A DNA stretch of 64,000 bases from Gordonia shandongensis DSM 45094. GTDB lineage: Bacteria; Actinomycetota; Actinomycetes; Mycobacteriales; Mycobacteriaceae. Both the position numbers and the translations under genes were made by a program. The notes under the pieces are model-generated. The model was not told where the DNA came from. It did no database searches and was given only the letters and a program-made list of their open reading frames with translations. This document shows, in pieces, positions 25,995 to 34,428 of the stretch (its first letter is position 1; each line of letters starts with the position of its first letter). The stretch is taken from positions 103,013 through 167,012 of the forward strand of contig NZ_KE383969.1 in the NCBI RefSeq assembly GCF_000423025.1, written 5' to 3'.

Positions 25995-27161
25995 ATGACT
26001 GCACCCGACAGCGGCATCCGCGAGATCGACACCGGAACCCCGCCCACCCGCTTCGCGCGCGGTTGGCACTGCATCGGACTCGTCGACGAGTACCGCGACG
26101 GCAAACCCCACTCGCTGGAGATCTTCGGCACCAAACTCGTCGTGTGGGCCGACTCGAACGGCGACATCAAGGTGCTCGACGCGTTCTGCCGCCACATGGG
26201 CGCCGACCTGAGCCAGGGCAAACTGCGCGGCGACAACATCGCCTGCCCGTTCCACGGGTGGCAGTGGAACGGCAAGGGCCGGTGCGCCGGCGTGCCCTAC
26301 GCCAAGCGCAATCCGAAGCTCGCCAAGACCCGCGCGTGGCCGACCATGATCCGCAACGGTCAGGCCTTCATCTACAACGACCCCGAGGGCAACCCGCCGC
26401 CCGAGGACGTCATCATCCCCGAGCTCGCCGAGTTCGGCAGCGACGAGTGGACCGCGTGGACGTGGAACAAGCTGGTCATCGAGGGCTCCAACTGCCGTGA
26501 GATCATCGACAACGTCGTCGACATGGCGCACTTCTTCTACGTGCACTACGCCCTGCCCGACTATTTCAAGAACGTCTTCGAGGGCGAGACCGCCGCGCAG
26601 TACATGAACTCGCACGGCCGCCCCGACGTCGGCATCTCCAGCGCCTACGGCGACACCCGACTCGAGTCGATCGCCGCCTACTACGGCCCGTCCTACATGC
26701 TGAACCCGATGGTCCAGTACTACGGCGAGTACGCGGTCGAGACCATCCTCACCAACTGCCACTACCCCATCGACTCGAACTCCTTCGTCCTCATGTTCGG
26801 CGTCATGGCGAAGGTCCCCGAGGGGTTGAGCCCCGAGCAGGCCGACAAGATGGCGAAGAAGATCACCGAGGGCATCGAGATCGGCTTCATGCAGGACGTC
26901 GAGATCTGGAAGCACAAGACCCGGATCGACAATCCGCTCCTCGTGGAGGAGGACGGCCCCGTCTACCAGCTGCGACGCTGGTACGAGCAGTTCTACGTCG
27001 ACGTCGACGACGTCACCGAGGAGATGACGGGCCGCTTCGAGTACGAGATCGACACGGCGAAGGCACTCGAGAACTGGAACATCGAGATCGAGGAGAACCT
27101 GCGCATCCAGGCGGAGGAGAAGGCTGCGCAGGAGTCGGCCGCCGAGAACGCCGGGGTCTGA
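25995..27161 (+). CDS. kshA: 3-ketosteroid 9-alpha-hydroxylase, oxygenase component
   Basis: 388 residues. Rieske [2Fe-2S] motif CRHMG...CPFHGWQW (Cys-x-His...Cys-x2-His, residues ~65-90) and mononuclear Fe2+ motif DNVVDMAHFFYVHY (D-x2-H-x4-H type). With the reductase KshB, not in this window, it hydroxylates C9 of 3-ketosteroids, which with KstD opens ring B. Start ATG 25995 with ribosome binding site GGAGGAGCGAGG. Regulated by the KstR box at 25943. The stop overlaps the next ATG by one base. Confidence 0.96.
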   Translation: MTAPDSGIREIDTGTPPTRFARGWHCIGLVDEYRDGKPHSLEIFGTKLVVWADSNGDIKVLDAFCRHMGADLSQGKLRGDNIACPFHGWQWNGKGRCAGVPYAKRNPKLAKTRAWPTMIRNGQAFIYNDPEGNPPPEDVIIPELAEFGSDEWTAWTWNKLVIEGSNCREIIDNVVDMAHFFYVHYALPDYFKNVFEGETAAQYMNSHGRPDVGISSAYGDTRLESIAAYYGPSYMLNPMVQYYGEYAVETILTNCHYPIDSNSFVLMFGVMAKVPEGLSPEQADKMAKKITEGIEIGFMQDVEIWKHKTRIDNPLLVEEDGPVYQLRRWYEQFYVDVDDVTEEMTGRFEYEIDTAKALENWNIEIEENLRIQAEEKAAQESAAENAGV

Positions 27162-27559
27162 TGGCCGACGCGCACGAGCGGTCCGACGGCGACGTCGTCC
27201 GCGGATCGGGGTGGGCCAAGGCACCGGACTACACCGGCGACCCGGCCCGCCTGGAAGCCATCGCCCACGCCACCGCGCGCGACCGTCGACACTACCTGTC
27301 CGGCGGTCTGAGCGAGGTGGAGTGCCGCACCTGCCACGCCCGCGTGATGGTCAAGAAGACCAGCGCCCACCACACGAGCGTCCAGTGGAACGACGCCGCC
27401 CTCGCCCAGTGCAGTGAGATCGCGGAGATCCGCTCCGAGGGCGGCAACCCGGCACTCCTGCCGACGTGCCCCCGCCTCTCGGCGAGCATCGATCACGCCG
27501 TCGCCGAAGGCATGGTCCCCCGCGAATCGCCCGACGAGGATCCCGACGGCTACTGGTGA
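27161..27559 (+). CDS. Small Cys/His protein downstream of kshA (Rv3527-like)
   Basis: 132 residues, no recognised domain and no signal peptide. CRTCHAR, AHHTS, QCSE and PTCPRL give four Cys and several His that could bind Zn or an Fe-S cluster. Translationally coupled to kshA (TGATGG), so it is expressed with it. M. tuberculosis has a similar-sized unknown gene, Rv3527, in the same place (recalled). A role as a KshA assembly or partner protein is speculation from coupling. Confidence 0.75.
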   Translation: MADAHERSDGDVVRGSGWAKAPDYTGDPARLEAIAHATARDRRHYLSGGLSEVECRTCHARVMVKKTSAHHTSVQWNDAALAQCSEIAEIRSEGGNPALLPTCPRLSASIDHAVAEGMVPRESPDEDPDGYW

Positions 27560-27579
27560 CGCGGGCTCGTCGATCCGCC
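27560..27579 (+). repeat. 20-bp direct repeat copy 1 (upstream of the clgR-like gene)
   Basis: CGCGGGCTCGTCGATCCGCC, 50 bp before the clgR-like ATG. An identical copy lies at 29214-29233, upstream of the clpP pair. GCGG/CCGC arms flank the core, so a protein-binding site is plausible. Confidence 0.7.
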
Positions 27580-27628
27580 GACAGCAGAACGGGGTGCTCG
27601 GAGAGTGACCCCCGCCTAATCTGAAGTC

Positions 27629-27934
27629 ATGGCTCGCGTGTCATTTCTGTCGTCGAACCTCTTCAGAGAGGAACTGGGCGCGCATCTGCGCACACTCCGC
27701 CGCAACCGCGGCGAACGTCTCGCCGACGTCGCCGCACGCGCCGGTGTGTCCTCGCAGTACCTCTCGGAGATCGAACGAGGCCGGAAGGACCCGTCGAGCG
27801 AAATCGTCGAAGCCGTCGCGGGGGCGCTGGACACGCCTGTCGGCGATGTCGTCATCGCGGCCGGCGAACGGCTTCGCAACCCAACCTCCACGCGCCCCGA
27901 CGAACGTCCGATCGCGCTGGCGTCGGCAGCCTAG
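27629..27934 (+). CDS. clgR: ClgR-like XRE-family regulator
   Basis: 101 residues: a single Cro/CI HTH (residues ~15-70: LRTLRRNRGERLADVAARAG, SSQYLSEIERGRKDPSSEIV) with a short tail, the architecture of ClgR, activator of clp protease genes in actinobacteria. A convergent clpP pair ends immediately downstream (stops overlap by four bases), and both promoters share a 20-bp repeat. A short tail ending ALASAA resembles the C-terminal alanine degron by which ClgR is itself degraded by ClpP; this is an inference. Confidence 0.8.
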   Translation: MARVSFLSSNLFREELGAHLRTLRRNRGERLADVAARAGVSSQYLSEIERGRKDPSSEIVEAVAGALDTPVGDVVIAAGERLRNPTSTRPDERPIALASAA

Positions 27935-28521
27935 GACCGCGGTTCGACGATACGGTCGATCAGCCCGTAGTCGATGGCCTCCGCAGCCGTGAACACCCTG
28001 GTGTGATCGGTGTCAGCTCGAACCGACGACTGGGGTCGCCCGGTGTGTCGCTCCAGGATCGCCTCCATATCGCTACGCACTCGAACCAATTCGTCCGCCT
28101 GGATGATGAGGTCGGGAATCGTCCCTCGCCCTTCGGCTGCGGGCTGGTGAAGCACGATTCGAGAGTGAGCGGTCGCCGACCGACGCCCGGGAGAACCGGC
28201 CGCCAGCAGAACCGCACCGACCGACACCGCTTCACCGATGCACGTCGTGGCCACGGTGGGCCGAATGAACTGCATGGTGTCGTACACGCCGAGCATCGCC
28301 TCGGGGTCCCCGCCCTCGCAATTGATATAGAGGTCGATGTCGGCATCGGGACTGTCCGCTTCGAGGTACAGCAGTTGGGCGACCATCGCGTTCGCCACCC
28401 CCGCGTCGATCGAGGTGCCGAGGTAGATGATCCGATTCGACAACAGATGCGAGTAGACGTCGGTCACGCGCTCTCCGGTTCGGGTCTCCTCCACCACCGA
28501 CGGGATCGTGTACGAGCTCAT
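27931..28521 (-). CDS. ClpP-family serine protease subunit, catalytic Asp replaced
   Basis: 196 residues. ClpP fold with nucleophile Ser in CIGEAVSVGAVLL and His in RIVLHQPAAEG. At the catalytic Asp position (D of the E. coli string TERDRFLSAPEA) this protein has Thr (TDHTRVFTAAEA). It therefore may be inactive alone and act as a structural or regulatory ring partner of the neighbouring ClpP, or use a Ser-His dyad. It overlaps the upstream clpP by ATGA. The housekeeping clpP1P2-clpX locus is usually elsewhere, so this is an accessory pair. Confidence 0.88.
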   Translation of the reverse strand: MSSYTIPSVVEETRTGERVTDVYSHLLSNRIIYLGTSIDAGVANAMVAQLLYLEADSPDADIDLYINCEGGDPEAMLGVYDTMQFIRPTVATTCIGEAVSVGAVLLAAGSPGRRSATAHSRIVLHQPAAEGRGTIPDLIIQADELVRVRSDMEAILERHTGRPQSSVRADTDHTRVFTAAEAIDYGLIDRIVEPRS

Positions 28522-29135
28522 CTCTGCTCCTCGGTTCGTCCGAATCCGGCGCGAACGGTGGTCGGGACGATGTCGGCGAAGTCGTCAGCCACACCGTCGA
28601 TGAAGCCGTAGTCGATGGCCTCGGGGACCGAGTACCACCGATCACGCAACGAGTCGGTGAAGATCCGCTCGGGCGACTGTCCGGTGTCCTGCGCGGTGAT
28701 TCCGAGGACGGTGTCTCGCGTGTAGCGCAGATCATCGGCTTGCAGTTCGACGTCGGCAGCCGTTCCGCCGATCCCGGCAGACCCCTGATGCATGAGGATG
28801 CGTGCATGCGGCAGCGCCCTCCGCTTTCCCTTCGCGCCCGCCGAGAGCAGGAACTGGCCGGCGCTGCAGGCGAGGCCGAGCGCCAATGTCGACACATCGC
28901 ACGGCACAACCCTCATGACATCCCGAATTGCGAGCATGGCGGGCACAGACCCTCCGGGCGAGTGAATCCACAGCGAGATGTCGGAGTCGTGGTCCACCGC
29001 CGCCAGCTCGAGAACCTGCGTCGCCAGAAGTGTTCCGTTGTCATCGTCCAAGGGACCATCGAGCACCACCACCCGTCGGCGGTACAGGTCCTGTCGGTCA
29101 TCTCGCGTGAATCGAGTTGGTGAGTTCTCTGTCAT
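28518..29135 (-). CDS. ClpP-family serine protease subunit, triad intact
   Basis: 205 residues from ATG 29135 (MTENSPTRF); a longer frame upstream is not needed. Ser in GLACSAGQFLL, His in RILMHQGSAG and Asp in SLRDRWYSVPEA complete the triad. It is expected to form a heptameric ring, probably with the partner encoded downstream, and to work with a Clp ATPase such as ClpC (53460-56000). The promoter region 29136-29270 carries the 20-bp repeat shared with clgR. Confidence 0.88.
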   Translation of the reverse strand: MTENSPTRFTRDDRQDLYRRRVVVLDGPLDDDNGTLLATQVLELAAVDHDSDISLWIHSPGGSVPAMLAIRDVMRVVPCDVSTLALGLACSAGQFLLSAGAKGKRRALPHARILMHQGSAGIGGTAADVELQADDLRYTRDTVLGITAQDTGQSPERIFTDSLRDRWYSVPEAIDYGFIDGVADDFADIVPTTVRAGFGRTEEQR

Positions 29136-29213
29136 ATGCACATGGTGCGGCCGCGATGTCGCCGACGCTTCCCGATCTGCCGGGGGCGGATCTGCCTCCG
29201 GCAGCGCGAACAC

Positions 29214-29233
29214 CGCGGGCTCGTCGATCCGCC
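29214..29233 (+). repeat. 20-bp direct repeat copy 2 (upstream of the clpP pair)
   Basis: Identical to 27560-27579. It lies 79-98 bp upstream of the first clpP ATG and in the opposite orientation relative to its gene. A common regulator, most simply ClgR, is the leading explanation; it does not resemble the published ClgR consensus closely. Confidence 0.65.
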
Positions 29234-29250
29234 CCGGTGCGGACCGGGTC

Positions 29251-29285
29251 GACGCTGTCGGTTGACGCTGTCAGTTGACGCAGGG
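29251..29285. repeat. 13-bp tandem repeat spanning the LCP stop codon
   Basis: GACGCTGTCGGTT (29251-29263) and GACGCTGTCAGTT (29264-29276), then a partial GACGCAGGG. The leftward LCP stop (29271-29273) lies in the second unit. Confidence 0.8.
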
Positions 29286-30620
29286 CACGTCGCTGCCGCT
29301 GACGACCGTGGTGCCGGCGTCGGGCGGCGGCGTGCCGGCCGAATCGCTCGGCGCGGAACGCGGTGCGGTCGGCCGCGCCGACGACGACCGCGATGAGGCC
29401 GCCGAGCGACCGGTCTTGACGCCGAACGCCCGCTGCACCCTGTCGCGGATCGCCTCGGGGTCGATGATGTTGACGTCCTGCCCGTCGAACATCCCGTACC
29501 GGAGCACCGGGAGCGTCGAGAAGGTGATCCGCTGACCGGGCACGGTCCCCATCTCCTGAGCCCACCGGACGAGGTCCCACCCCTCGGAGAGGACGACGTT
29601 GCGCTGCGCGGCGTCGACCAGGTCGTTGATCTTCCCGAGATCGGTGAACGTCCCCGCCTCCTTGAGCTGGCCGAGCGCCGACAGCATGAACGCCTGCTGA
29701 CGGTGCGTCCGGTCGAGGTCGCCGTTCTGAAGGCCGTGCCGCTGCCGGACGAAGGCCAACGACTGCCGGGCGTTCAGCTTCTGCTCTCCGGCCCGGAACT
29801 TCGCGCCCGAGAAACTGTCGGACACCGCATGCTTGAGGCACACCGTGACGCCGCCGAGAGCCTTCGACAGATCGTAGAAGCCGCCCAGGCTCACCTCGGC
29901 GAAGCGGTCGATCGGCACCCCGGTCAGGTTCCGCACCGTCTCGATGGTCTGCGCGCGCCCCGCCTCGCGGCCGCGGGACTCCAACTCCTTGCGGTCGGTG
30001 ACACCCTCGGCCATCAGCCGGTCGGTCACCATAGCCTTCTTGCGCCCGTACGCCTCCTTGATCTTCGCCTTCGAGACGTCGAGGCCGTCGACGTCGACCA
30101 GATCGTCACGGGGGATCGAGAAGGCGACGATGTTCTTCCGGTCGGCGGGCACGTGCACGAGGATCAGCGTGTTGGTGTTGTATCCGCCGACACTGGAGTC
30201 ACCCGCGTGCAGTTGCCGGAGCACTTCGGCGGGCAGATCGTCCCCGTCGAGATCCTTGCGGGTGTCCAGACCGATGAGCAGGATGTTCTCGGCGCCGCCG
30301 CTCGAACGCGGCGTGTCGGCGCCCAATGCTCCCGACGAGGTGAAACCCGACACGAGGCGGTCGGTCTCGAGCCATGCGACGCCCGTGACGACGATCAGGA
30401 CGCAGGTGACGACGACGGCGCCGACGCGCGCCGCGATGAGGGCGGGCGACCGGCGACGCGACCGATCGGGTCGCCGGCGGGCGGGTCGACGGGAGGAGGG
30501 AGTCGGGGTCGGCGGTTCGGCGAGCTCCCATCGCGGCACGTACTCCCCGGCGGCCGCCCGATGGCGGGCGACCTGTCCGGCGGTCGGGCGCCGACGATGT
30601 CCGCTGCCTTCACGCGACAT
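29271..30620 (-). CDS. LytR-CpsA-Psr (LCP) family cell-wall ligase
   Basis: 449 residues. A basic, Pro/Arg-rich cytosolic N-terminus, one TM helix (residues ~64-86, VGAVVVTCVLIVVTGVAWL) and an extracytoplasmic LCP domain: NILLIGLDTRKD, NTNTLILVHVP, VAFSIPRDDLVD, RFAEVSLGGFYDLSKALGGV, ARQSLAFVRQRHGLQNGDLDR. Conserved Arg and Asp of the LCP site are present. It attaches arabinogalactan or other glycopolymers to peptidoglycan via phosphodiester transfer. A Ser/Pro-rich tail follows. Start ATG with AAGGAG. The clpP pair lies downstream in the same direction. Confidence 0.92.
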   Translation of the reverse strand: MSREGSGHRRRPTAGQVARHRAAAGEYVPRWELAEPPTPTPSSRRPARRRPDRSRRRSPALIAARVGAVVVTCVLIVVTGVAWLETDRLVSGFTSSGALGADTPRSSGGAENILLIGLDTRKDLDGDDLPAEVLRQLHAGDSSVGGYNTNTLILVHVPADRKNIVAFSIPRDDLVDVDGLDVSKAKIKEAYGRKKAMVTDRLMAEGVTDRKELESRGREAGRAQTIETVRNLTGVPIDRFAEVSLGGFYDLSKALGGVTVCLKHAVSDSFSGAKFRAGEQKLNARQSLAFVRQRHGLQNGDLDRTHRQQAFMLSALGQLKEAGTFTDLGKINDLVDAAQRNVVLSEGWDLVRWAQEMGTVPGQRITFSTLPVLRYGMFDGQDVNIIDPEAIRDRVQRAFGVKTGRSAASSRSSSARPTAPRSAPSDSAGTPPPDAGTTVVSGSDVPCVN

Positions 30621-30793
30621 CCGCGCTCCTTCCTCGAACCCCCGACCGTCACCTGCCGACCACCCCGAACCGACAGTGTCCCCGCCGCAACTTAGAGGAG
30701 TCTTAGCCGCCGCGGACGACCGGCCCGCGATACGCTCATACGCCCTGTTCAGCCGGGTGGACTCTCATCGGCATCAATGCGACCATCGCCGGT

Positions 30794-31705
30794 GTGGCAC
30801 CTGAACTGACCGTCTCGACCGCATTGTCCTCCTGGCAGATCGACCCGCTGACCACCGTCGTCATCGGCGCGATCACCGTCGGCTACCTCCTGGCGGCCCG
30901 CGCGAGCGGGATCGGCGCGGTCTCGCGCGTCCTGTTCGTGGCCGGTTGCGGCGTCTGGTGGTACGCGTCGAACGGATTCATCGCCGTCTACAGCGACACC
31001 CTGTTCTGGGTTCGCGGCCTCGACTACGTGCTGCTGGCACTGGTCTCGGCATTCCTGCTCGCCGTCGGCCGACCGGTCTCGGTGATCGCATCGCATCGGC
31101 CCGCCCTGCGCCGACTGCTGCGCCTGGCCCGCAACCGAGCGGTGCGGGCGGCGCTCTCACCGCTGCCGACGTCGGCCGCGATGCTGGCGCTGCCGTGGCT
31201 GCTGTTCTTGACGCCCTGGTATCCGGCGGTCCTCGAGTCCGCGGCGGGCGATGCGGTGACGCGCATCATCATCGTCGCCGTCGGGGCCGTCTACTTCTAC
31301 ACGCGACTGCAGATCGACCCGGTGCCGCGGCATCGGCATTCCGCCCTGTCGCTGCTGATCGCGACGGCGGAGACCCTGTGCGACGGCGTCCTCGGTGTGG
31401 TCCTGTGGCAGGGCGGCGTCATCGGCGCCGTCGCAGAGCAGGCCGGACTGCGGGACTGGGGACCGTCGGCCCGTCTCGACCAGACCATCGGCGCCGGTGT
31501 CATCTGGATCCTCGGCGACGTGTTGGGGCTGCCCTTCCTGATGTTGCTGTTCACGCGGCTGCGCGCGGACGACGATCGGACCGACGTCGCCGCCCCGGCG
31601 GCCGTCGATCCGGACGATCCCGACGTCGACGGAACGCCCGCCGCCGACCCCGGCCGACCGTGGTTCCTCGACGATCCGCAGCTGGCGGACCGGTTCCGTC
31701 GCTGA
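30794..31705 (+). CDS. CtaG-like (caa3-type oxidase assembly) membrane protein
   Basis: 303 residues with six to seven membrane helices. The pattern WQIDPLTTVVIGAITVGYLL, PWLLFLTPWYPAVLE, FYTRLQIDPVP and GVIWILGDVLGLPFLMLLF fits the caa3_CtaG family, thought to help copper insertion into cytochrome oxidase. No oxidase gene is adjacent. The start is GTG 30794; no ribosome binding site is clear. The acidic, Pro-rich C-terminus is cytosolic or flexible. Confidence 0.68.
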   Translation: MAPELTVSTALSSWQIDPLTTVVIGAITVGYLLAARASGIGAVSRVLFVAGCGVWWYASNGFIAVYSDTLFWVRGLDYVLLALVSAFLLAVGRPVSVIASHRPALRRLLRLARNRAVRAALSPLPTSAAMLALPWLLFLTPWYPAVLESAAGDAVTRIIIVAVGAVYFYTRLQIDPVPRHRHSALSLLIATAETLCDGVLGVVLWQGGVIGAVAEQAGLRDWGPSARLDQTIGAGVIWILGDVLGLPFLMLLFTRLRADDDRTDVAAPAAVDPDDPDVDGTPAADPGRPWFLDDPQLADRFRR

Positions 31706-31738
31706 TTCCCCGCGACTGAGACCGCCTCCCCTATCGGA

Positions 31739-31752
31739 GAGAACGCGTTCTA
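31739..31752. promoter_or_regulatory. KstR box 1 upstream of kstD
   Basis: GAGAACGCGTTCTA matches TnnAACnnGTTnnA except the first base and is almost fully palindromic. TAGTTT follows as a possible -10. Confidence 0.82.
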
Positions 31753-31765
31753 GTTTATCGTGTAC

Positions 31766-31779
31766 TGAAACGTGTTCTA
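31766..31779. promoter_or_regulatory. KstR box 2 upstream of kstD
   Basis: TGAAACGTGTTCTA, a perfect match and identical to the kshA-side box at 25943. It lies 43 bp before the kstD ATG. Confidence 0.92.
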
Positions 31780-31821
31780 TTTCTGTGCGCGCCCGTGCCG
31801 CGCCGACCCGAAGGGAAGTCA

Positions 31822-33549
31822 ATGAGCGAGGAATTCGACGTCGTCGTCGTCGGTGCCGGCGGAGCAGGCCTGGCCGCCGCGCTGACCGCCGCCACTCAGG
31901 GACTCCGGACCGTCCTCGTGGAGAAGTCGCCCTACTGGGGCGGATCCACCTCGCGGTCGGGCGGCGGCGTCTGGATTCCGAACAACTCGATCCTGCGCCG
32001 CGACGGCGTCGAGGACACCCCGGAGGAGGCGCGCCGCTACGCGCACGCCATCATCGGCGACCACGCGCCCGCCGACCGCATCGACACCTACCTCGATCGC
32101 GGCCCCGAGGCGCTCGACTATCTGATGGCGCACGCGCCGCTCGACCTCGAATGGGTCAAGGGGTACTCGGACTACTACCCCGAGGCACCCGGCGGCCGCG
32201 CGATGGGACGCTCCGTGGAGCCGCGGCCCTTCGACGCCCGCCGCCTCGGCGACGACCTGGAGACCCTGCACCCGCAGTACACCAAGGCCCCCCTCAACAT
32301 GGTGGTCCTCCAGTCCGACTACCGGTGGCTCAACACCGGCCTCCGCCACTGGCGCGGACCGCTCCGCATGGCCAAGGTGGCCCTGCGCTTCTTCTGGGCT
32401 CGCGCCCGCGGCAAGAAGATGATCGCGATGGGCGCGGCCCTGGCCGCCGAGCTCATGCTCGGCTGCCGCGACGCCGGCGTCGACATCCGCCTCAACACCC
32501 CGCTCACCGGTCTGCTCACCGACGACGGTCGCGTCACGGGCGTGACCGTCGACACCGGAGACGGTCCCGTCGAGCTGCGCGCCCGACACGGCGTGATCCT
32601 GGGCACCGGCGGCTTCGAGCACAACGCCGAGATGCGCGCCCGGTACCAGCGCGCCCCGATCGGCAGCGACTGGACCACCGGCGCACCGTCGAACACCGGC
32701 GACGGCATCAATGCGGCGATCGAGGCCGGCGCGTCGACCTCGCTCATGGACGACGCCTGGTGGGGACCGACCATCCCGCTGCCCAAGGGACCGTGGTTCG
32801 CGCTCTCGGAGCGTTCGGTGCCCGGCACCTTCATCGTCAACACCCGCGGTGAGCGGTTCATGAACGAGTCGCTCCCCTACGTCGAGGCCGTCCACCACAT
32901 GTACGGCGGTGAATTCGGTCAGGGCGAGGGCCCGGGCGAGAACATCCCGGCGTGGCTGATCTTCGACCAGCGGTGCCGCAACCGCTATCTGTTCGCCGGT
33001 GTCACCGCCCGTCAGCCGCTGCCGAAGAGCTGGCTCAAGTCGGGGGTCGTCGTGAAGGCCGGATCGCTGGCCGAGCTCGCCGAGAAGACCGGGCTGCCCG
33101 CCGATGCGCTGACGTCGACGACCGAGCGGTTCAACGGCTTCGCCCGCAGCGGCACCGACGCCGACTTCCACCGCGGCGACAGCTCGTACGACCACTACTA
33201 CGGCGACATCACCAACAAGCCGAACCCGAGCCTCGGCGTCGTCGACAAGGCTCCGTTCTACGCGGTCAAGATGGTCCCGGGCGACCTGGGCACCAAGGGC
33301 GGTGTCGACACCGACGTCGTCGGCCGCGTCCTGCGCGCCGACGGCACCCCGATCGACGGCCTGTACGCCTCCGGCAACACCAGCGCGCCGGTGATGGGCC
33401 ACACCTACGCGGGCCCCGGCGCCACCATCGGACCGGCCATGGTCTTCGGCTACCTCGCCGCCCTCGACGCCAAGGCCAAGGCCGACGCGCCGACCGGACC
33501 GCCCGCCGCCGACGACTCGTCCTCCGACACCACGCACGCGGGAGCCTGA
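31822..33549 (+). CDS. kstD: 3-ketosteroid delta1-dehydrogenase
   Basis: 575 residues from ATG 31822 (MSEEFDVVVVG) with ribosome binding site GGGAAG. FAD dinucleotide motif VVVGAGGAGLAAAL; family strings SRSGGGVWIPNN, GGFEHNAEMRARY and GHTYAGPGATIGPAMVFGYL, the last containing one of the Tyr residues of the KstD site. It introduces the C1-C2 double bond in ring A; with KshA it makes the unstable 9-hydroxy-1,4-diene that opens ring B. Two KstR boxes precede it and chsH3 follows by five bases. Confidence 0.96.
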   Translation: MSEEFDVVVVGAGGAGLAAALTAATQGLRTVLVEKSPYWGGSTSRSGGGVWIPNNSILRRDGVEDTPEEARRYAHAIIGDHAPADRIDTYLDRGPEALDYLMAHAPLDLEWVKGYSDYYPEAPGGRAMGRSVEPRPFDARRLGDDLETLHPQYTKAPLNMVVLQSDYRWLNTGLRHWRGPLRMAKVALRFFWARARGKKMIAMGAALAAELMLGCRDAGVDIRLNTPLTGLLTDDGRVTGVTVDTGDGPVELRARHGVILGTGGFEHNAEMRARYQRAPIGSDWTTGAPSNTGDGINAAIEAGASTSLMDDAWWGPTIPLPKGPWFALSERSVPGTFIVNTRGERFMNESLPYVEAVHHMYGGEFGQGEGPGENIPAWLIFDQRCRNRYLFAGVTARQPLPKSWLKSGVVVKAGSLAELAEKTGLPADALTSTTERFNGFARSGTDADFHRGDSSYDHYYGDITNKPNPSLGVVDKAPFYAVKMVPGDLGTKGGVDTDVVGRVLRADGTPIDGLYASGNTSAPVMGHTYAGPGATIGPAMVFGYLAALDAKAKADAPTGPPAADDSSSDTTHAGA

Positions 33550-33553
33550 CACC

Positions 33554-34414
33554 ATGCCCATCGATCCCTCAGTCGCCGTCGGCGCCGACCTCGGCGAGAC
33601 CACGTTCTCGTGGACCCCGCGAGAGGTGGCGCTGTACAACCTCGCCGTCGGCGGCGCGGCCGACCCGATGAACACCGTCGGACTCGAGTACGTCGACGAT
33701 GTGGCCCCCAAGGTGCTGCCGTCGTTCGCGACGGTCGCCGCGACCTTCCACGCCGCCGAACCGCCGAAGGTGGAGTTCCCCGGCGTCGACATCGATCTGG
33801 CGAAGGTCGTCCACGGCGCCCAGCAGGTGCGCGTGCACCGGCCGCTGCCGGCGGCGGGCACCGCGACCACCAGGACGCGGATCGCCGAGGTCCAGGACAA
33901 GGGGTCCGCGGCGGTCGTCATCCAGGAGTCGGTCACCGTCGACGACGCGGGTGATCCGCTGTGGACGGCCCGCTCGTCGATCTTCGCCAAGGGCGAGGGC
34001 GGCTTCGGCGGCGAACGCGGGGCCTCGACGCGCGTCGAGATCCCCGATCGCGCACCGGATCACGAGCTCGCCGTCCCGACACTGCCGCAGCAGGCCCTCC
34101 TGTACCGCCTGTGCGGGGACCGGAATCCACTGCACAGCAGCCCGTCGTTCGCCGAGGGCGCGGGTTTTCCTCGCCCCATCCTGCACGGACTGTGCACCTA
34201 CGGCAGCGTCTGTCGCGCGGTGGTCGATGAGATCTTCTCCGGTGACGTGGCCGCGGTGGCCGACTACGGAGTCAGTTTCGCCGGGGTCGTCTTCCCCGGT
34301 GAGACCCTCGCGGTGCGCGCCTGGGAGGATGGCGACCGACTGCTCGTGACCACCACCGTCGTCGACCGCGACGACGCACCGGCCCTGAGCAACGTCGTGT
34401 TCATCAGATCCTGA
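33554..34414 (+). CDS. chsH3: MaoC-type enoyl-CoA hydratase of cholesterol side-chain oxidation
   Basis: 286 residues, double hot-dog hydratase. The hydratase-2 motif is in the C-terminal domain: YRLCGDRNPLHSSPSFAEGA with FPRPILHGLCTYG (Asp/His pair). Length and the kstD-linked position equal M. tuberculosis Rv3538 beside Rv3537 (recalled). It hydrates a steroid side-chain enoyl-CoA. Co-transcribed with kstD. A closely related hsd4B-type name has been used for this gene. Confidence 0.9.
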   Translation: MPIDPSVAVGADLGETTFSWTPREVALYNLAVGGAADPMNTVGLEYVDDVAPKVLPSFATVAATFHAAEPPKVEFPGVDIDLAKVVHGAQQVRVHRPLPAAGTATTRTRIAEVQDKGSAAVVIQESVTVDDAGDPLWTARSSIFAKGEGGFGGERGASTRVEIPDRAPDHELAVPTLPQQALLYRLCGDRNPLHSSPSFAEGAGFPRPILHGLCTYGSVCRAVVDEIFSGDVAAVADYGVSFAGVVFPGETLAVRAWEDGDRLLVTTTVVDRDDAPALSNVVFIRS

Positions 34415-34428
34415 CCGAAAGGACCGGC

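Noticed and set aside
27161..27559. CxxCH in the kshA-linked small protein as a cytochrome c heme site
   Set aside because: No signal peptide or membrane anchor, so heme attachment outside the membrane is unlikely; metal binding is a better guess.
31819..33990. 723-codon minus-strand frame antisense to kstD and chsH3
   Set aside because: Shadow of kstD/chsH3, whose FAD and hydratase motifs are clear.
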